Positions 1 to 8,100 of a stretch of DNA of 8,374 nt are shown here, piece by piece. The DNA comes from Bacteroidales bacterium. GTDB taxonomy: Bacteria > Bacteroidota > Bacteroidia > Bacteroidales > P3. Both the position numbers and the translations under genes were made by a program. Position 1 is the first letter of the stretch, and the number at the start of each line of letters is the position of its first letter. The stretch spans positions 1-8,374 of the forward strand of contig JAGNRX010000045.1 of NCBI GenBank assembly GCA_017988355.1, in the 5' to 3' direction. The notes below the pieces were generated by a model. It saw only the letters and a program-made list of their open reading frames with translations. It was not told where the DNA came from and did no database searches.

Positions 1-191
1 ACTTCCGTTCTACTGACGAAAACTCTCTTAAAACCATTTTCAATGAAATTGATAGCATGGAAAAATCTATTATTGATGTATCCTATTATCAAGTAAAGAA
101 AGATTTAGCATTTGGGTTCCTTGTTGTAGCATTGATATTATTGGTTATTGAAGCTTTATTAAGAAAAACAATTTTAAGAACAAATCCATAA
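1..191 (+). CDS. batA: BatA, VWA-domain membrane protein (3' end only)
   Basis: Only the last 62 residues are present; the first complete codon begins at base 3 and the stop is TAA at 189-191. The fragment starts FRSTDENSL, followed by a K/I/E-rich helix (IFNEIDSMEKS) and a single hydrophobic segment (about residues 36-53 of the fragment, LAFGFLVVALILLVIEALL) with a basic end. This is the usual ending of BatA/BatB proteins: the last part of the VWA domain, which in relatives reads like 'yFrAtd..sL..if.eId.lEk', then the C-terminal membrane anchor. The MIDAS residues would be upstream and cannot be checked. One base separates its stop from the batB ATG, so the two are almost certainly co-translated. 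The choice of BatA over another VWA paralogue rests mainly on its place directly before batB. Confidence 0.88.
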   Translation, partial: FRSTDENSLKTIFNEIDSMEKSIIDVSYYQVKKDLAFGFLVVALILLVIEALLRKTILRTNP

Positions 192-192
192 T

Positions 193-1233
193 ATGATTAG
201 AATTGAACACATTGAAATATTATACTTACTAATACTTATTCCCTTCTTCTTTATCATACATTATTTTTATATCAAGAAGAAGAAAGCAAGGTTAAGAAGT
301 TTTATTGATAAGCAATTAATAGATATGATTGTTCCAGGTCTTTCTTATGGGAAACAATGGACTAAGTTTATACTCTTAAACATTGCTTATTTCTTTATTA
401 TTATTGCAATTGCTAACCCTCAAATTGGAACTTCGATTGAGAAGTCAGAAAGAAAGGGAGCAGACCTAATGATTTGCTTAGATATTTCTAATAGTATGCT
501 AGCAGAAGATATCAAGCCTAATAGGATTTCAAGAGCAAAGCAGTCACTAAATCATTTGATTGACCAGCTAAAAAGCGATAGAATAGGAATTGTTGTTTTT
601 GCAGGAAGTGCTTATGTTCAGCTTCCAATAACAAATGATTATGGAACTGCAAAAACATTTATTGACCTAATAGACCCTTCGATGATTTCCAACCAAGGGA
701 CTGCTATTGGAGAGGCTTTAAATAAAGCAAATGAGAGTTTTGGAGAAAAAAACACTAGTAAATCAAGAAGTATTATACTGATTTCAGATGGAGAAGACAA
801 TGAAGAAGAGGCTATTGATATTGCAAAGAAAATAGCTAAAGAAGGAGTTGTAATAAATACTATTGGCTTTGGATTACCTGAGGGTGCATTAATTCCAGTT
901 CTGAAGAGTGGTCAAGGTAAAATTGAATATAAAAAAGATGCAAACGGCTCCTATGTAATAACAAAACTAAATGAAGATATACTTAAAAATATTGCTTCAA
1001 TTGGAAATGGAGAATATATAAGAGCAAATAACTCATCGGTTGGTTTAGATAATATTCTTGCTAGAATAAATAAAATGGAGAAAAATGAATATGAAGCTGT
1101 TGCATACAAAGATTTTGAAAGCAGGTTTTATATTTTCGCATTCATTGCAATGATTTTTCTAATTATTGAGTTCTTGGTGTTTGAGAAAAAGAATAAATAT
1201 ATTAACAGAAAGTTTTTCTTTGGAAATGAATAA
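193..1233 (+). CDS. batB: BatB, VWA-domain inner-membrane protein
   Basis: This 346-residue protein has the standard BatA/BatB build. Two hydrophobic segments lie near the N-terminus (about 8-26 and 59-75), a von Willebrand factor A domain spans about 90-295, and a C-terminal membrane helix covers about 312-330. The metal-binding MIDAS looks complete: D97-x-S99-x-S101 in LDISNSM, a Thr at 170 in the NQGTAIGEAL stretch, and D199 in LISDGEDNEE. The domain should therefore bind a divalent metal and a protein partner on the periplasmic side or at the membrane. In the family, VWA proteins work with a MoxR-type AAA+ ATPase, and in Bacteroides fragilis the bat genes were linked to aerotolerance; the molecular substrate is unknown. 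The length is normal and nothing is missing. The ATG at 193 is one base after the batA stop and gives the typical N-terminus; batC starts 4 bases after its stop. Confidence 0.96.
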   Translation: MIRIEHIEILYLLILIPFFFIIHYFYIKKKKARLRSFIDKQLIDMIVPGLSYGKQWTKFILLNIAYFFIIIAIANPQIGTSIEKSERKGADLMICLDISNSMLAEDIKPNRISRAKQSLNHLIDQLKSDRIGIVVFAGSAYVQLPITNDYGTAKTFIDLIDPSMISNQGTAIGEALNKANESFGEKNTSKSRSIILISDGEDNEEEAIDIAKKIAKEGVVINTIGFGLPEGALIPVLKSGQGKIEYKKDANGSYVITKLNEDILKNIASIGNGEYIRANNSSVGLDNILARINKMEKNEYEAVAYKDFESRFYIFAFIAMIFLIIEFLVFEKKNKYINRKFFFGNE

Positions 1234-1237
1234 TGAT

Positions 1238-1978
1238 ATGAAAAAGATATTTTATTTAATATTAATTCTATTTGTCTTTTCTTCTTGTGATAAAGAAAAA
1301 AACTATCTAAGACAAGGGAATAAAGACTTTGAGCAAAAACAATATAGCAAGGCTGAGGATAATTATCTTAAAGCACTTGCAATTGATAGCACTTATCAAA
1401 AAGCTCAATATAATCTTGCAAACTCTAATTATAAGAAAGAGAAAGAAGACCAGTTAAATAAGGCACTATTGTATTATGATAAAGCCTTAGCTCAGGATTC
1501 AATTAATGATTCTATCTTTACTGCTGATATATTTTATAATAGAGGAAACACTAATTTCAAACTAGCCTTATTGGATTCAATTGAAAAGACCGAAAAATAC
1601 GAGAAGGGCTTACAAAAAGCTATCGAAGACTATAAAGGTACACTTAAGATTAACTCAAAAGATTCATCTGCAAAATACAATCTTTCTTTAGCTATGAGAC
1701 TTTTGCAGCAAAACAAAAATAATAGTCAGAGCAAACAAAAACAAGATAAAAAGAAAGAAGAAAATAAGAATCAAGATAAACAAAAGCCAGAGAATAAAAA
1801 AGACCAAGACAAGAAAGAGGAAGAAGGCAACCAACCACAAGACTATAAGAAAAAAGAGAATAAAGATAAGGAAAGGATGCTAGAGGCTTTAAAAAACAAC
1901 GAAAAGAATACCCTTGAACGATTGAAAAAAGAAAAGGATAAAAACATTCAACAAAATAGAAACGATAAAGATTGGTAG
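1238..1978 (+). CDS. batC: BatC, TPR lipoprotein with charged C-terminal tail
   Basis: I place the start at ATG 1238, four bases after the batB stop, because it opens a compact lipoprotein signal (MKKIFYLILILFVFSSC) with the lipid-accepting Cys at residue 17. An ATG at 1226 in the same frame (adding MNND) is possible but overlaps batB. The 246-residue product has TPR-like helical pairs at about 22-60 and 70-150 (for example YLRQGNKDFEQKQYSKAEDN and DIFYNRGNTNFKLA). These are followed by a low-complexity Lys/Glu/Gln/Asn/Asp tail at about 157-211, then a more ordered end with RMLEALKNNEK and the final DKDW. That ending resembles BatC relatives I know. TPRs mediate protein-protein contacts, so it probably acts as a scaffold for the Bat VWA proteins at the membrane. 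The coding strand of the tail is extremely A-rich. Lipidation is inferred from the lipobox alone. Confidence 0.92.
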   Translation: MKKIFYLILILFVFSSCDKEKNYLRQGNKDFEQKQYSKAEDNYLKALAIDSTYQKAQYNLANSNYKKEKEDQLNKALLYYDKALAQDSINDSIFTADIFYNRGNTNFKLALLDSIEKTEKYEKGLQKAIEDYKGTLKINSKDSSAKYNLSLAMRLLQQNKNNSQSKQKQDKKKEENKNQDKQKPENKKDQDKKEEEGNQPQDYKKKENKDKERMLEALKNNEKNTLERLKKEKDKNIQQNRNDKDW

Positions 1979-1986
1979 GTTTGATT

Positions 1987-3855
1987 ATGAAAAGATTAAT
2001 AATATTCGTTTTATCATTACTTGGTCTAGTTGGACTTAATCTTAATGCTCAAAACATTAGCTTTAATGCCTCTGGACCATCAGTTATTGGAGTTGGAGAG
2101 CATTTTGAAATTAGGTTTCAAATAAATACTGATGATTTGTCAGCATTTACACCTCCTTCTATTAATGGATTTGATGTTTTAGCAGGCCCAAGAACTTCGA
2201 GAAGTAGTTCTAATACTTATATTAATGGGCAATTAATTAGCAGTTCATCCACAACTCTAACCTATGTTTTACAAGGTAATAAAGAAGGGACGTTTAGTAT
2301 TGGAGGAGCCAAAATTAATTCAAAAGGAAATTCTTACACTTCAAATTCTCTTAAAATAAAAGTTCAGAAAGACCCAACCCAATCTCAAAGAGCACAACCT
2401 CAAAACAGACAAACACAAACCCAGCAGGCTCAACCACAAGTAACTGTTTTAGATAATAAAGCTTTGTTTATTAAAGCATTTGCAAATAAGTCTCAGGCTC
2501 AAGTTGGAGAAGAGGTAATAATAACATATAAGCTTTATACCTTAGTCCCTATTTCTGAATACCAGGTTAATCAAATGCCAATAAATAAAGGTTTTTGGAT
2601 TGAAGAAATAGATATGTCGAAAGACCCTACAATAACAAATGAAACAGTTGATGGGAAAAGCTATAAGGTTGCAACCCTAAGAAAAGTTATTGCCTATCCT
2701 CAACAGTCAGGGAAACTAACAATTCCACCTTTAGATATTGATGTTGTTGCACATATTGCTACTAGGACACAAAGAAGAGCGTCAACAGGAGATCCTTTCT
2801 TTGACTCTTTCTTCAACGATCCTTTCTTTCAAAGCATGGGACAGGTTGGATACGAAAAAGTGAAGAAAAGCATTAAATCAAATCAAATTTCTATTAATGT
2901 AAATGAACTTCCTAAAACAAATTCAGATTTTTCAGGAGCTGTTGGAAGGTTTAGTATTTCAGCTACTGCAAATCCATTAAGCTGTAAAACAAATGAAGCT
3001 ATTACTTTAAGATATACTATTTCTGGAAATGGGAATTTAAGTCTTATTGATAGAATAAATTTAAAAATTCCTGACGATTTTGAATCCTACGACCCAACAA
3101 TTGATGATAGAATAAACAAAACGCAATCAGGACTAAATGGAAGCAGGACATTTGAATATATTCTAATCCCAAGAGTTCAAGGAGAGTTTAAAATTCCAAA
3201 GGTTGAGTTTACTTATTTTGATATAAACACAAAGCAGTATAAGACAATTGAAACCAAAGAAATTCTATTAAATATTTCTAAGGGAAAGGATGAAATGAGT
3301 GGACTGGCTCAACAAATTACTGAAAGAGAAAAGTATTTAAAACGAGACATTGAACATATATCAACTAAAAAGATAAAGTTTCTTTCTTCAAATAATTTAA
3401 ATTATTACAAGCCTTTTCTATTCATACTCTTTATTCTAATACCTATTCTAACAATAGCATACATTATTTATAAGAATAGAACAAATAGAAAAAACAAAGA
3501 CATAACTTATGTCAAATACAAGAAAGCCACTAAGATTGCCCTACAAAGGCTAAAGAAAGCAAAGCTATATTTAGTAAATGAAGAAAAGGATAATTTCTAT
3601 ACAGAGGTTGCTCAAGCTACTTGGAACTATCTTTCAGACAGATTCAAGATAGTAAGAATGGATTTAAGCTTTGAAAATATTAAAGAGGTTTTAGCTAAAA
3701 GAAACATTAAGGAAGAAACAATTGAAAATCTTATTTCCCTTCTAAACGACTGCGAATATGTGAGGTTTTCTTCAGGCGAAGAACTTTCAAAAATGGATAA
3801 GCTTTATGAGCAGGCTATTAATTCACTATCAGATATTGAATCTCAAATTAAATAA
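1987..3855 (+). CDS. batD: BatD, periplasmic beta-rich protein with membrane anchor
   Basis: The start is ATG 1987, eight bases after the batC stop. It gives a clean signal peptide (MKRLIIFVLSLLGLVGLNLNAQ, cleavage probably after NAQ or NA). The 622-residue protein matches the BatD 'oxygen tolerance' family in length and layout. An N-terminal beta domain (about 23-130, GPSVIGVGEHFEIRFQIN) is followed by a Gln/Pro/Thr-rich linker (about 132-152). A second beta region (about 155-305) carries a Phe-rich insert (DPFFDSFFNDPFF, 269-281), and a third covers about 315-435. One membrane helix lies at about 475-496, and a basic, helical cytoplasmic tail occupies about 497-622. Repeated Ig-like domains in this family are thought to form the large extracytoplasmic part of the Bat complex; no enzyme motif is visible. 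The stop lies 4 bases before the batE start, consistent with one operon. Confidence 0.95.
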   Translation: MKRLIIFVLSLLGLVGLNLNAQNISFNASGPSVIGVGEHFEIRFQINTDDLSAFTPPSINGFDVLAGPRTSRSSSNTYINGQLISSSSTTLTYVLQGNKEGTFSIGGAKINSKGNSYTSNSLKIKVQKDPTQSQRAQPQNRQTQTQQAQPQVTVLDNKALFIKAFANKSQAQVGEEVIITYKLYTLVPISEYQVNQMPINKGFWIEEIDMSKDPTITNETVDGKSYKVATLRKVIAYPQQSGKLTIPPLDIDVVAHIATRTQRRASTGDPFFDSFFNDPFFQSMGQVGYEKVKKSIKSNQISINVNELPKTNSDFSGAVGRFSISATANPLSCKTNEAITLRYTISGNGNLSLIDRINLKIPDDFESYDPTIDDRINKTQSGLNGSRTFEYILIPRVQGEFKIPKVEFTYFDINTKQYKTIETKEILLNISKGKDEMSGLAQQITEREKYLKRDIEHISTKKIKFLSSNNLNYYKPFLFILFILIPILTIAYIIYKNRTNRKNKDITYVKYKKATKIALQRLKKAKLYLVNEEKDNFYTEVAQATWNYLSDRFKIVRMDLSFENIKEVLAKRNIKEETIENLISLLNDCEYVRFSSGEELSKMDKLYEQAINSLSDIESQIK

Positions 3856-3859
3856 TAAA

Positions 3860-4609
3860 ATGAAAAAGTTTATATATCTAATAATTATGCTTTTTATTAG
3901 TTTAGCATCATTTGCTAAGGCTAATGTGGCTATATTTGAAAAAGGTAATGCTTTTTACAATAATAAAAAATATGAGCAAGCACTCAAAACCTATTTAACC
4001 ATAGAGAGCAAAGATAAGTTCTCTTCTGATTTATACTATAATATTGGCAATACATATTTCCGCTTAAATGATTATCCTAACTCTATTCTTTACTATGAAA
4101 GAGGTCTAAAAATAAAGCCAAATGATGAAAATCTAAAAACAAACTTAAAAGTAGCTAAATCAAGGTTAAAAGGAGATATATACATTGTCCCTGACTTCTT
4201 TTTAGTGAGGTGGTGGAAAGCAATATCCAATATCTTCACTCCCTCCTCTTGGGCTATTGCATCAGTAATAATTCTAATTGCTTCAAGCGTAATATTTGTT
4301 TTTTACTACTTTTCATTCAACAGGAAAATAATCCTTTTTTATAGCTTTACACTTTCTCTTTTCTTACTCATATTAACTGTATTCGCAGGTTATAGCAGGC
4401 AACACACAATGCAATCAAAAAACTACGCTATTGTCTTTGACAGTCAAACCTACGGCAAGGATTCTCCTGATCTTAATTCTACTGATAAAATAAGAATTTA
4501 TAAGGGGCAAAAAGTTAAGATAATTGACAAAAACACTAATTGGATTAAAATTAAAACAGAAGATGGGAAAGAGGCTTGGATTGAAAATAAAAATATAGTG
4601 ATTATTTAA
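3860..4609 (+). CDS. batE: BatE, TPR and SH3-like membrane protein
   Basis: The chosen ATG at 3860 is four bases after the batD stop and directly starts a signal peptide (MKKFIYLIIMLFISLASFAKA). An in-frame ATG at 3806 lies inside batD and would bury that signal. The 249-residue product has about two TPR units at 22-100 (FEKGNAFYNNKKYEQALKTY and LYYNIGNTYFRLNDYPNSIL). A Trp-containing linker (RWWKAISNIF) is followed by two membrane helices at about 130-150 and 157-177. A C-terminal SH3-like domain covers about 187-249, with the usual pattern AIVF...DKIRIYKGQKVKI...NWIKIKTEDGKEAWI. This TPR-TM-TM-SH3 order is typical of BatE and separates it from BatC. The SH3-like domain should lie in the periplasm and may contact cell-wall or protein partners; that is inference. 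rseC begins 10 bases downstream. Confidence 0.94.
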   Translation: MKKFIYLIIMLFISLASFAKANVAIFEKGNAFYNNKKYEQALKTYLTIESKDKFSSDLYYNIGNTYFRLNDYPNSILYYERGLKIKPNDENLKTNLKVAKSRLKGDIYIVPDFFLVRWWKAISNIFTPSSWAIASVIILIASSVIFVFYYFSFNRKIILFYSFTLSLFLLILTVFAGYSRQHTMQSKNYAIVFDSQTYGKDSPDLNSTDKIRIYKGQKVKIIDKNTNWIKIKTEDGKEAWIENKNIVII

Positions 4610-4619
4610 AAACAAAGCA

Positions 4620-5036
4620 ATGAGTAAACTAATAGAACATAGTGGAACTGTTTGTGAAATAAGAGATGGAAAAGTTATTGTTAAGATTATTTCAGCTTCA
4701 ATGTGTGCTTCTTGTCATACAAAAGGAGCTTGTAGTATGAATGACACCAAGGATAAGGAAATTGAAGTAAATGTTTCTAATCCTACAAACTATGAAATTG
4801 GTCAAGAGGTCGTGGTTTGCATGGAGCAAAAAATTGGAACTAAGGCTGTATTAATTGGTTTTTTCTTTCCTTTTCTACTATTAATAATTACAGCAATTCT
4901 TTCTAATAAATATCTTTTCCCAACAAGTGAAATTCTAACCGCTCTTATATCAATATTATCAATTACAGTCTATTATCTGATTATCTATTTGATAAGAAAT
5001 AAATTAGAAAAAGAGTTTCACTTTCAAATCAAATAA
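4620..5036 (+). CDS. rseC: RseC/MucC-family membrane redox protein
   Basis: This 138-residue protein fits the RseC/MucC (SoxR-reducing system) family in size and layout. A soluble beta-rich head of about 75 residues opens with IEHSGTVCEIRDGKVIVKI and then carries the Cys cluster C29-x2-C32-x5-C38 (SMCASCHTKGACSM), followed by KDKEIEV. Two membrane helices follow (about 77-95 and 104-125), with a basic tail. C12 and C67 are additional cysteines. In Proteobacteria RseC is linked to SoxR reduction and sigma-E control; in anaerobes and Bacteroidota, relatives usually sit beside Rnf electron-transport genes. The Cys group could bind an Fe-S centre or act as a thiol relay, but this is not shown by the sequence. 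It starts 10 bases after batE with no terminator between, so it is probably the last gene of the bat transcript. No rnf gene is visible in the window. Confidence 0.9.
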   Translation: MSKLIEHSGTVCEIRDGKVIVKIISASMCASCHTKGACSMNDTKDKEIEVNVSNPTNYEIGQEVVVCMEQKIGTKAVLIGFFFPFLLLIITAILSNKYLFPTSEILTALISILSITVYYLIIYLIRNKLEKEFHFQIK

Positions 5037-5084
5037 AGATTGCTTTTTAACGAAGGATTTATTTTGCAATTCTTTTCAAACAAA

Positions 5085-5102
5085 AAACTAAAAAATTAGT
5101 TT
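5085..5102. repeat. 7-bp perfect inverted repeat, 4-base loop
   Basis: AAACTAA at 5085-5091 is exactly complementary to TTAGTTT at 5096-5102 around an AAAA loop. Only one of the seven pairs is G-C, so as an RNA hairpin it would be weak and is a poor terminator for the upstream operon. It overlaps the expected -33 region of the promoter at 5120, so a role as a protein-binding site is as plausible as termination. In such AT-rich DNA it may also be chance. Confidence 0.45.
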
Positions 5103-5127
5103 AGTATTATTATTATTTGTACTTTTG
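5096..5127 (+). promoter_or_regulatory. Probable Bacteroidota-type promoter for the secreted propeller gene
   Basis: TACTTTTG at 5120-5127 matches the Bacteroidota -7 consensus TAnnTTTG exactly. The -33 side is weak: TTAG at 5096-5099, with 20 bases between, is the best candidate for the TTG-like element. Transcription would start a few bases after 5127, leaving an A-rich leader of about 40 bases before the ATG at 5174. There is no Shine-Dalgarno, as is usual in this phylum. The site lies in the only sizeable intergenic gap and in the correct orientation. The 8-base motif also turns up elsewhere here by chance, so position is the main support. Confidence 0.6.
5106..5117. repeat. Short ATT trinucleotide repeat (four units)
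   Basis: Four ATT units run from 5106 to 5117, directly after a doubled TTAGT (5096-5105). They lie between the -7 box and its candidate -33 element. A change in unit number would alter promoter spacing by three bases. Four units is short, and such runs are common in AT-rich DNA. Confidence 0.5.
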
Positions 5128-5173
5128 CTCATTAAAATTAAAAATAATTTATAAGCAATAAAATAATATATTT

Positions 5174-8100
5174 ATGAAAAACAGAGAGTTACTATTTGGA
5201 TTAGTGATTTTATTCCTTTCTTGTATTGGACTAAATTCAGTTAATGCACAAACAAATGATCAGTGGATTTCACTAGGGCCTAATAATGTTAGTGGTCGTT
5301 CAAGAACAATTATTTTTGACCGTTTCAATAACGACATTATGTATTCTGGTGGAGTTGCAGGAGGTTTGTTCATTAGTGTAAATAATGGAAAAAACTGGCA
5401 AGAAATAACATTGGGAGATGGACAACAAAACCTTGCTATTACTGCTATTGCACAAGACAACAACGGTATTCTATACCTTGGAACTGGTGAGGGCAATTAC
5501 TTGAATAATGGTTTTGGTATTAATAACAATACAATCGGCATGTTGGGTAATGGTGTTTATAAATCAACCACACTAAACTCAACCAATAAAAACTGGGCAG
5601 CAAATTTAACTTCTGATGATGCTAAGTATTCTTGGGCTACTCAAGAAATAAAATTTGAATTACTTGACTTCACAAGACCAACCTCTCAATACAACTATGG
5701 AGACGGAAAAGCATTTGTAAACAAAATAGCTGTCAATAGAAGCACAAACAAAGTATATGTTGCAACCAATGATGGTTTAATGCAATTTAATGATGATGCA
5801 ACAAACTGGACTATGGTTCCTGCAATTGGAAATGCAACTATTGGCGATATCGTTTCAAACAAAAATGGAGTTTTAGCTGTTTATTACAATGACAGCAAAG
5901 CAAACGTAATGTTATCTTCAAATGATTTTGTAAGTAGTAATATTGTTTTATCAGCAGACAGCCTTGATTCATTTGACACAGCTTCATTATCAATTAATCG
6001 TATTAGATTAGCATTCGGAAACACAAATCCAAACAAACTTTATGCATACGTAAACTACTTTGCAGAAGCAGCAGAGGGAGTAAGATATTACAGAGAACTA
6101 CTTGTTAGAACAAATGACTATAATTCTATTAACTGGAGAAGAACAACTGCACAAACATATTATAATGCAGGAACACCAGACGCAATGTCTATTGTTGTTA
6201 ATGACATAGTAAGTCCTGAAGAAGTATATCTTGGAGGAAACACAGTAATGAAAGGATATGATGCTAATAACTCAGATATATATTATTGGGAAAGAATTAG
6301 CACATACACAAACTCTCAAAATAGTACAAACGGAATTAGAACATCACCAACCTTTGTTAATAGTGGAATTAATGAAATCATTATCAAAGAAAATCCTTTA
6401 AATTCATTTGACTCTACATTAATTGTTGTTGCAACTGATGGAGGAATTCATACTTATTCTTATGACCCTATCCTATTCAGAACAGAATGGAATCTTTCAA
6501 CAAAAAACATGATAACAACACAGTTCTACAGTGTAGGAGTTTCTCCTGATGGATCAGTTGTTGGAGGAACAGAAGCAAATGGTTCTGTATATATTGCAAA
6601 CTCTGGTAACATAGGAGAAAATAAATCAGGTGACGTTATTTGGACAGTTAATTCACCAGGATATAATCCAAACGGATTCCAATACTCAACAAGTGGAGGA
6701 AAAGTTGGAACATCACAATTCCAAAGAATACTACCTACACCAAGAAAATCCCTAATCCTATCAAGACCACTTGGACAAATAGCACGTACTTATGGTAATA
6801 ATGGAGATTATTCTGTAATTGATGACGTAACTTGGAACTATAGCTCATCTTTATTCCCTAATGGAATTATAGAAAACTCAACCTGGAGACCATATGAGCC
6901 AGCAAAAACACCAATGTTCTTATGGGAATCAACAAATTCTCAACTACCAGACTCAATGTTCTTGGTAATTAATAAGAATACATCAGTAAACTTTGTTTAT
7001 GACACAACATGGAGAGAAGGTTCAATAATTAATATAGGTGATTCAGTTTTAGCAAAAAGCCCAACAATGGAATATCCATTTACCTATACATTTACCAAAC
7101 CACTACAATATAACCAAGACACTGCAATAAGAATTAAAAATCCAATACAATCAAGACTATTCTTCGGAACATCTCAAGGAGTATTTGTTTGTCCAAACAT
7201 AAACGACTATATAGCATCTCCACTTCAAGGATCATTAACTCCAATAACAATGGTTAAGTTCTATGAAACAACTAAATTTGCTAACGTTCCAACAGAAGAA
7301 ATTAATTGTTTTGCAATAACAGATGATGGAAAAACATTATTTGTTTCAGCAGATAAAGTAAGTGCAAACTCAGACACCACATTCCTATATAGATTTGACT
7401 TATCAAACAAAGACTTCCAAAACTCACAATCCTCAATTAGCATTATTCCTGAAGTAATGATATTCACAAGAAAAATCACTTCAATAAGTGTTGATAAGAA
7501 TAATGGAAACAATATGATATTAACATTTGGAACTTACCTTAGTTCAAAATCAAACATTCAAGTTTCAAACAACGCATTAGCTCAACCATTTAGTTCCGCA
7601 ACCTTTAAAGAAGCTATCAACGTTGACCCAATCAATGACGAAAACTTCCTACCAAACAACAAACCTGTATTCTGTGCATTAATCGAAAGTGTTACAGGCT
7701 CAACAGACAAAGTTGCTTATATTGGAGCAGAAGATGGAATCTACAAAACAGATAACTACCTTGGAACACCTGCAACAGGTGGAAAAGTAACAATTAATTG
7801 GGAAAAAATGCAAGGAATTCCAAACGTGCCAGTTTTCCAACTAACACAACAAACAATGAGACTTCCAAAATATGAATTCTATAACTATGTTGGACAAAAC
7901 TCATTCCAAACATCATTTGCAAGAACAGAACTTCCTGGAGCAATTTATGCTGCAACTTATGGAAAAGGATTATTTGCATACTTAGGAGACACAATTGCAC
8001 CAAACGAAACAGTTATTGGAATTAACGAAAACATAGCTAAGATTAACCAAACAACAAATCTAAGACTATATCCAAACCCAGCTAATTCTTCAACAACACT

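Noticed and set aside
1166..1237. Longer batC reading frame from a TTG at 1166 (also ATG at 1226)
   Set aside because: It lies inside the batB coding end and would put about 24 residues before a perfect lipoprotein signal peptide; ATG 1238 fits the 4-base operon spacing.
1888..1894. T TTA AAA heptamer in batC as a possible -1 frameshift site
   Set aside because: The -1 frame reaches a stop after about ten codons, and the zero frame gives the conserved-looking DKDW ending; no stimulatory structure was seen.
1976..1983. TAGGTTTG, an exact TAnnTTTG match just before batD
   Set aside because: It sits 3 bases before the batD ATG and has no TTG at the -33 distance; a start there would leave no leader. 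Likely chance.
1972..1986. TTG start for batD at 1972
   Set aside because: It overlaps the batC end and adds five residues before a normal signal peptide; ATG 1987 is the better start.
3806..3859. ATG at 3806 as start of batE
   Set aside because: It lies within batD and would bury the signal peptide starting at 3860 behind 18 polar residues.
3931..3938. TATATTTG inside batE, another TAnnTTTG match
   Set aside because: It is internal to a coding region with no gene start suitably downstream; it shows how often this motif arises by chance in AT-rich DNA.
4415..4615. Minus-strand open frame over the batE end
   Set aside because: It is a shadow of batE; its composition is that of reverse-complemented AT-rich coding sequence, with no recognisable domain.
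5260..5496. Minus-strand open frame in the T9SS gene start
   Set aside because: It is fully inside a well-supported gene, with no family resemblance and no promoter. The minus-strand frames at 7261-7512 and 7794-8003 are rejected on the same grounds.
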